From NCBI RefSeq assembly GCF_947493565.1, contig NZ_CANLRG010000001.1:124001-188000 (forward strand): 64,000 bases of DNA, read 5' to 3'. The notes under the pieces were generated by a model that saw only the letters and a program-made list of their open reading frames with translations, had not been told where the DNA came from and did not search any database. The stretch's first letter is position 1, and the number at the start of each line of letters is the position of its first letter. This DNA is from an uncultured Lutibacter sp. (lineage in GTDB: Bacteria; Bacteroidota; Bacteroidia; Flavobacteriales; Flavobacteriaceae). A program made the translations under genes and the position numbers. Of this stretch, positions 62,815 through 64,000 are shown one piece after another.

Positions 62815-62872
62815 AGTAAGAGTGTAAAGCAAGGGTAAGATAACAGTAAGATTTCTTACTAATCTTACTGTT
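62815..62872. repeat. cluster of GTAAGA repeats, with hairpin
   Basis: Three GTAAGA units in direct orientation and two inverted TCTTAC units within 58 bp. The innermost ones form AACAGTAAGAT/ATCTTACTGTT. This looks like an iteron-like or recombination-directionality site; it also follows the stop of the 62875 gene by 3 bp. Confidence 0.5.
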
Positions 62873-62874
62873 TT

Positions 62875-63825
62875 TTATTGCAGTTGTTGGATAATATTGT
62901 CTATTTCTTCCTTTTCTTTTGGGTTGTGAACTTTGTTTTTGTGAAGATTATTTGCTTTTAATTGCGTTCCTGTTTTGGTGATAAATTTACCTGAACGTTC
63001 AATAGAAGTTGGATTGAATCCTGTAAAGAATGGTTTGAGAACATCCACAATATAGCTAAACTGTGTTGTTTCACATTGAATATAAATTTGTGTATTTACT
63101 TCTGTAAAATCTTTAGCTATTAATAGGCTATATAACTGTTGTACTGTAGTTCTATTGTCAAGCATATCAACTCTTAATTGAAAATCGTTTAATACTTTCA
63201 ATAGTCCAGAGGTGTCTTTATTTTTATAACCAAACGAGGTTTTTGGCTTGCGTTTCGATTTTGAAGTTTTTTTAACTGCAACCTTTTTAGAAATATCTAC
63301 TTTTTCAAATAGGGATGCATCAAATTCAATATCATTAAAATACTTTTCGGCTACTTCCTTAATTGTAAATTGAGGTGTTTCTGAATACTGTTCGTATTGT
63401 TCCTGTAGTTCAGCATATAAGTGGATTGCTGATGTTTTTAAATAATTAATGATATAATCGTTATCACTACTTAAATCTGTTGTGATACCTCGCTTTTTAA
63501 TATAACTGGCAATATCTTTTAGGTACTTATCAAATTTGTTATAAAGGATAGCAAAATTGTATTTATTTTCGGGATTGGTCGCATCTTTTGGGAAGTGATT
63601 TTTGAATGCTGATAATTCAGCTTTTACTTCATTTGAAATCAATTTATTGTAATATCCCTTTTTACTATTTAAAGGTCTTTTAAAGTTTACTTTAAAAACC
63701 GTACTTATTACTTTCGGTAGTTCCTTTAATTCAGAATTTAGGACGTCAAATTCTCTTTCCGACCTATTATCCCTGTGTAAACCGTTGGTTATTGAAACCA
63801 ATTTTGAAAATACACTTCCACTCAT
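62875..63825 (-). CDS. unassigned integrase-linked protein
   Basis: A 316-residue hydrophilic protein, with no signal or membrane segment. The middle has a Lys-rich stretch (KVAVKKTSKSKRKPKTSFGYKNKD). The C-terminal third (LQLRVDMLDNRTTVQQLYSLLIAKDF onwards) is repeated in several Bacteroidota elements next to integrases, as far as I recall, but the family name is unknown to me. It starts within the stop of the integrase gene (TAATG overlap), so translation is coupled. Possibly an accessory of recombination or of element control. Confidence 0.7.
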   Translation of the reverse strand: MSGSVFSKLVSITNGLHRDNRSEREFDVLNSELKELPKVISTVFKVNFKRPLNSKKGYYNKLISNEVKAELSAFKNHFPKDATNPENKYNFAILYNKFDKYLKDIASYIKKRGITTDLSSDNDYIINYLKTSAIHLYAELQEQYEQYSETPQFTIKEVAEKYFNDIEFDASLFEKVDISKKVAVKKTSKSKRKPKTSFGYKNKDTSGLLKVLNDFQLRVDMLDNRTTVQQLYSLLIAKDFTEVNTQIYIQCETTQFSYIVDVLKPFFTGFNPTSIERSGKFITKTGTQLKANNLHKNKVHNPKEKEEIDNIIQQLQ

Positions 63826-64000
63826 TATAAATCTAGTTTAATACGGTTAGCAGCTTCTTTCTTTTTGTTGTCGATAACCTTTGCATAAATTTGAGTTGTT
63901 TTTAACTCTTTGTGTCCTAAAAGTTTTGAAACTGTGTAAATATCAGTTCCTAAAGTTAGTTGTAGGGTAGCATAGGTATGACGAGCGCAATGGAACGTAA
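63825..64000 (-). CDS. tyrosine recombinase (integrase), C-terminal part, cut by window end
   Basis: About 57 residues visible. They hold the core of the catalytic domain: HCARHTYATLQL (the HxxR box), VSKLLGHKELKTTQIYAKV with the GH of the box and the nucleophile Tyr. This matches Bacteroidota CTnDOT/phage-type integrases. The N-terminal part lies beyond base 64000. It is the anchor of the mobile island and shows that the island continues to the right. Confidence 0.9.
   Translation of the reverse strand, partial: TFHCARHTYATLQLTLGTDIYTVSKLLGHKELKTTQIYAKVIDNKKKEAANRIKLDL

Overview
The window looks like chromosomal DNA of a member of the Bacteroidota, most likely Flavobacteriaceae. It is AT-rich, the proteins are flavobacterial in type (S9 peptidase, serine hydrolases, TolC/RND pumps, DUF6266 and DUF6943 proteins), and several start regions carry the Bacteroidota -7 box TAnnTTTG. 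Genus cannot be fixed from the sequence. No rRNA, tRNA or CRISPR array was seen.

Region by region. (1) 0-9 kb: mixed housekeeping genes: the end of an ABC exporter, a PhnA-type zinc protein, a slipin, a secreted S9 peptidase, a LexA-like S24 repressor coupled to an exonuclease/GIY-YIG nuclease, two tandem paralogous micro-genes encoding 34-35 aa basic peptides, and a DUF2953-like/GerW pair. (2) 9-15.7 kb: a five-gene RND efflux operon that starts with a GbsR/MarR regulator and ends with a TetR regulator. (3) 16-18.8 kb: pyridoxamine-oxidase-like protein, methionine aminopeptidase, a DinB-like remnant, an AlkB-like dioxygenase and a DUF2200 protein. (4) 18.9-27.4 kb: an ABC/HlyD/TolC export operon facing away from a sigma-54 response regulator and histidine kinase, with a near-consensus sigma-54 promoter in front of the export operon. 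(5) 27.5-36.9 kb: a minus-strand run of hydrolases and small membrane or enzyme genes that begins with a TolB-like/TPR/AraC regulator and a serine hydrolase. (6) 37-42.6 kb: accessory DNA with DUF6266, DUF6943, an excisionase-like HTH, an SOS cassette (umuD, umuC, HMCES/YedK-like) and a repeat-rich non-coding stretch. (7) 42.6-52.4 kb: a second hydrolase/membrane-protein run headed by a paralogue of the same regulator, including a Vat-type streptogramin A acetyltransferase. (8) 52.4-64 kb: a defence and mobility island: an Argonaute (PIWI) protein, an Abi_2/HEPN protein, a single-chain restriction-modification enzyme with an XRE controller, DUF3987 and BT4734-type replication genes, two HTH proteins and the C-terminus of a tyrosine recombinase at the window edge.

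The most interesting locus is 52448-55579. A long prokaryotic Argonaute has an apparently intact MID 5'-end pocket, but its PIWI domain has Gly and Tyr where the first and third catalytic residues should be. It lies 19 bp downstream of an AbiD/AbiF-like HEPN protein that keeps the R-x4-H RNase motif. The pair has its own promoter, paired upstream repeats and a structured leader. The simplest model is a guide-loaded, non-cutting Argonaute that senses an invader and licenses a toxic HEPN RNase. The restriction enzyme next to it carries two in-frame copies of a palindromic repeat whose third copy lies between the two systems.

Coordinates and motifs come from reading the sequence. Family names come from recognition of protein motifs, without database searches.
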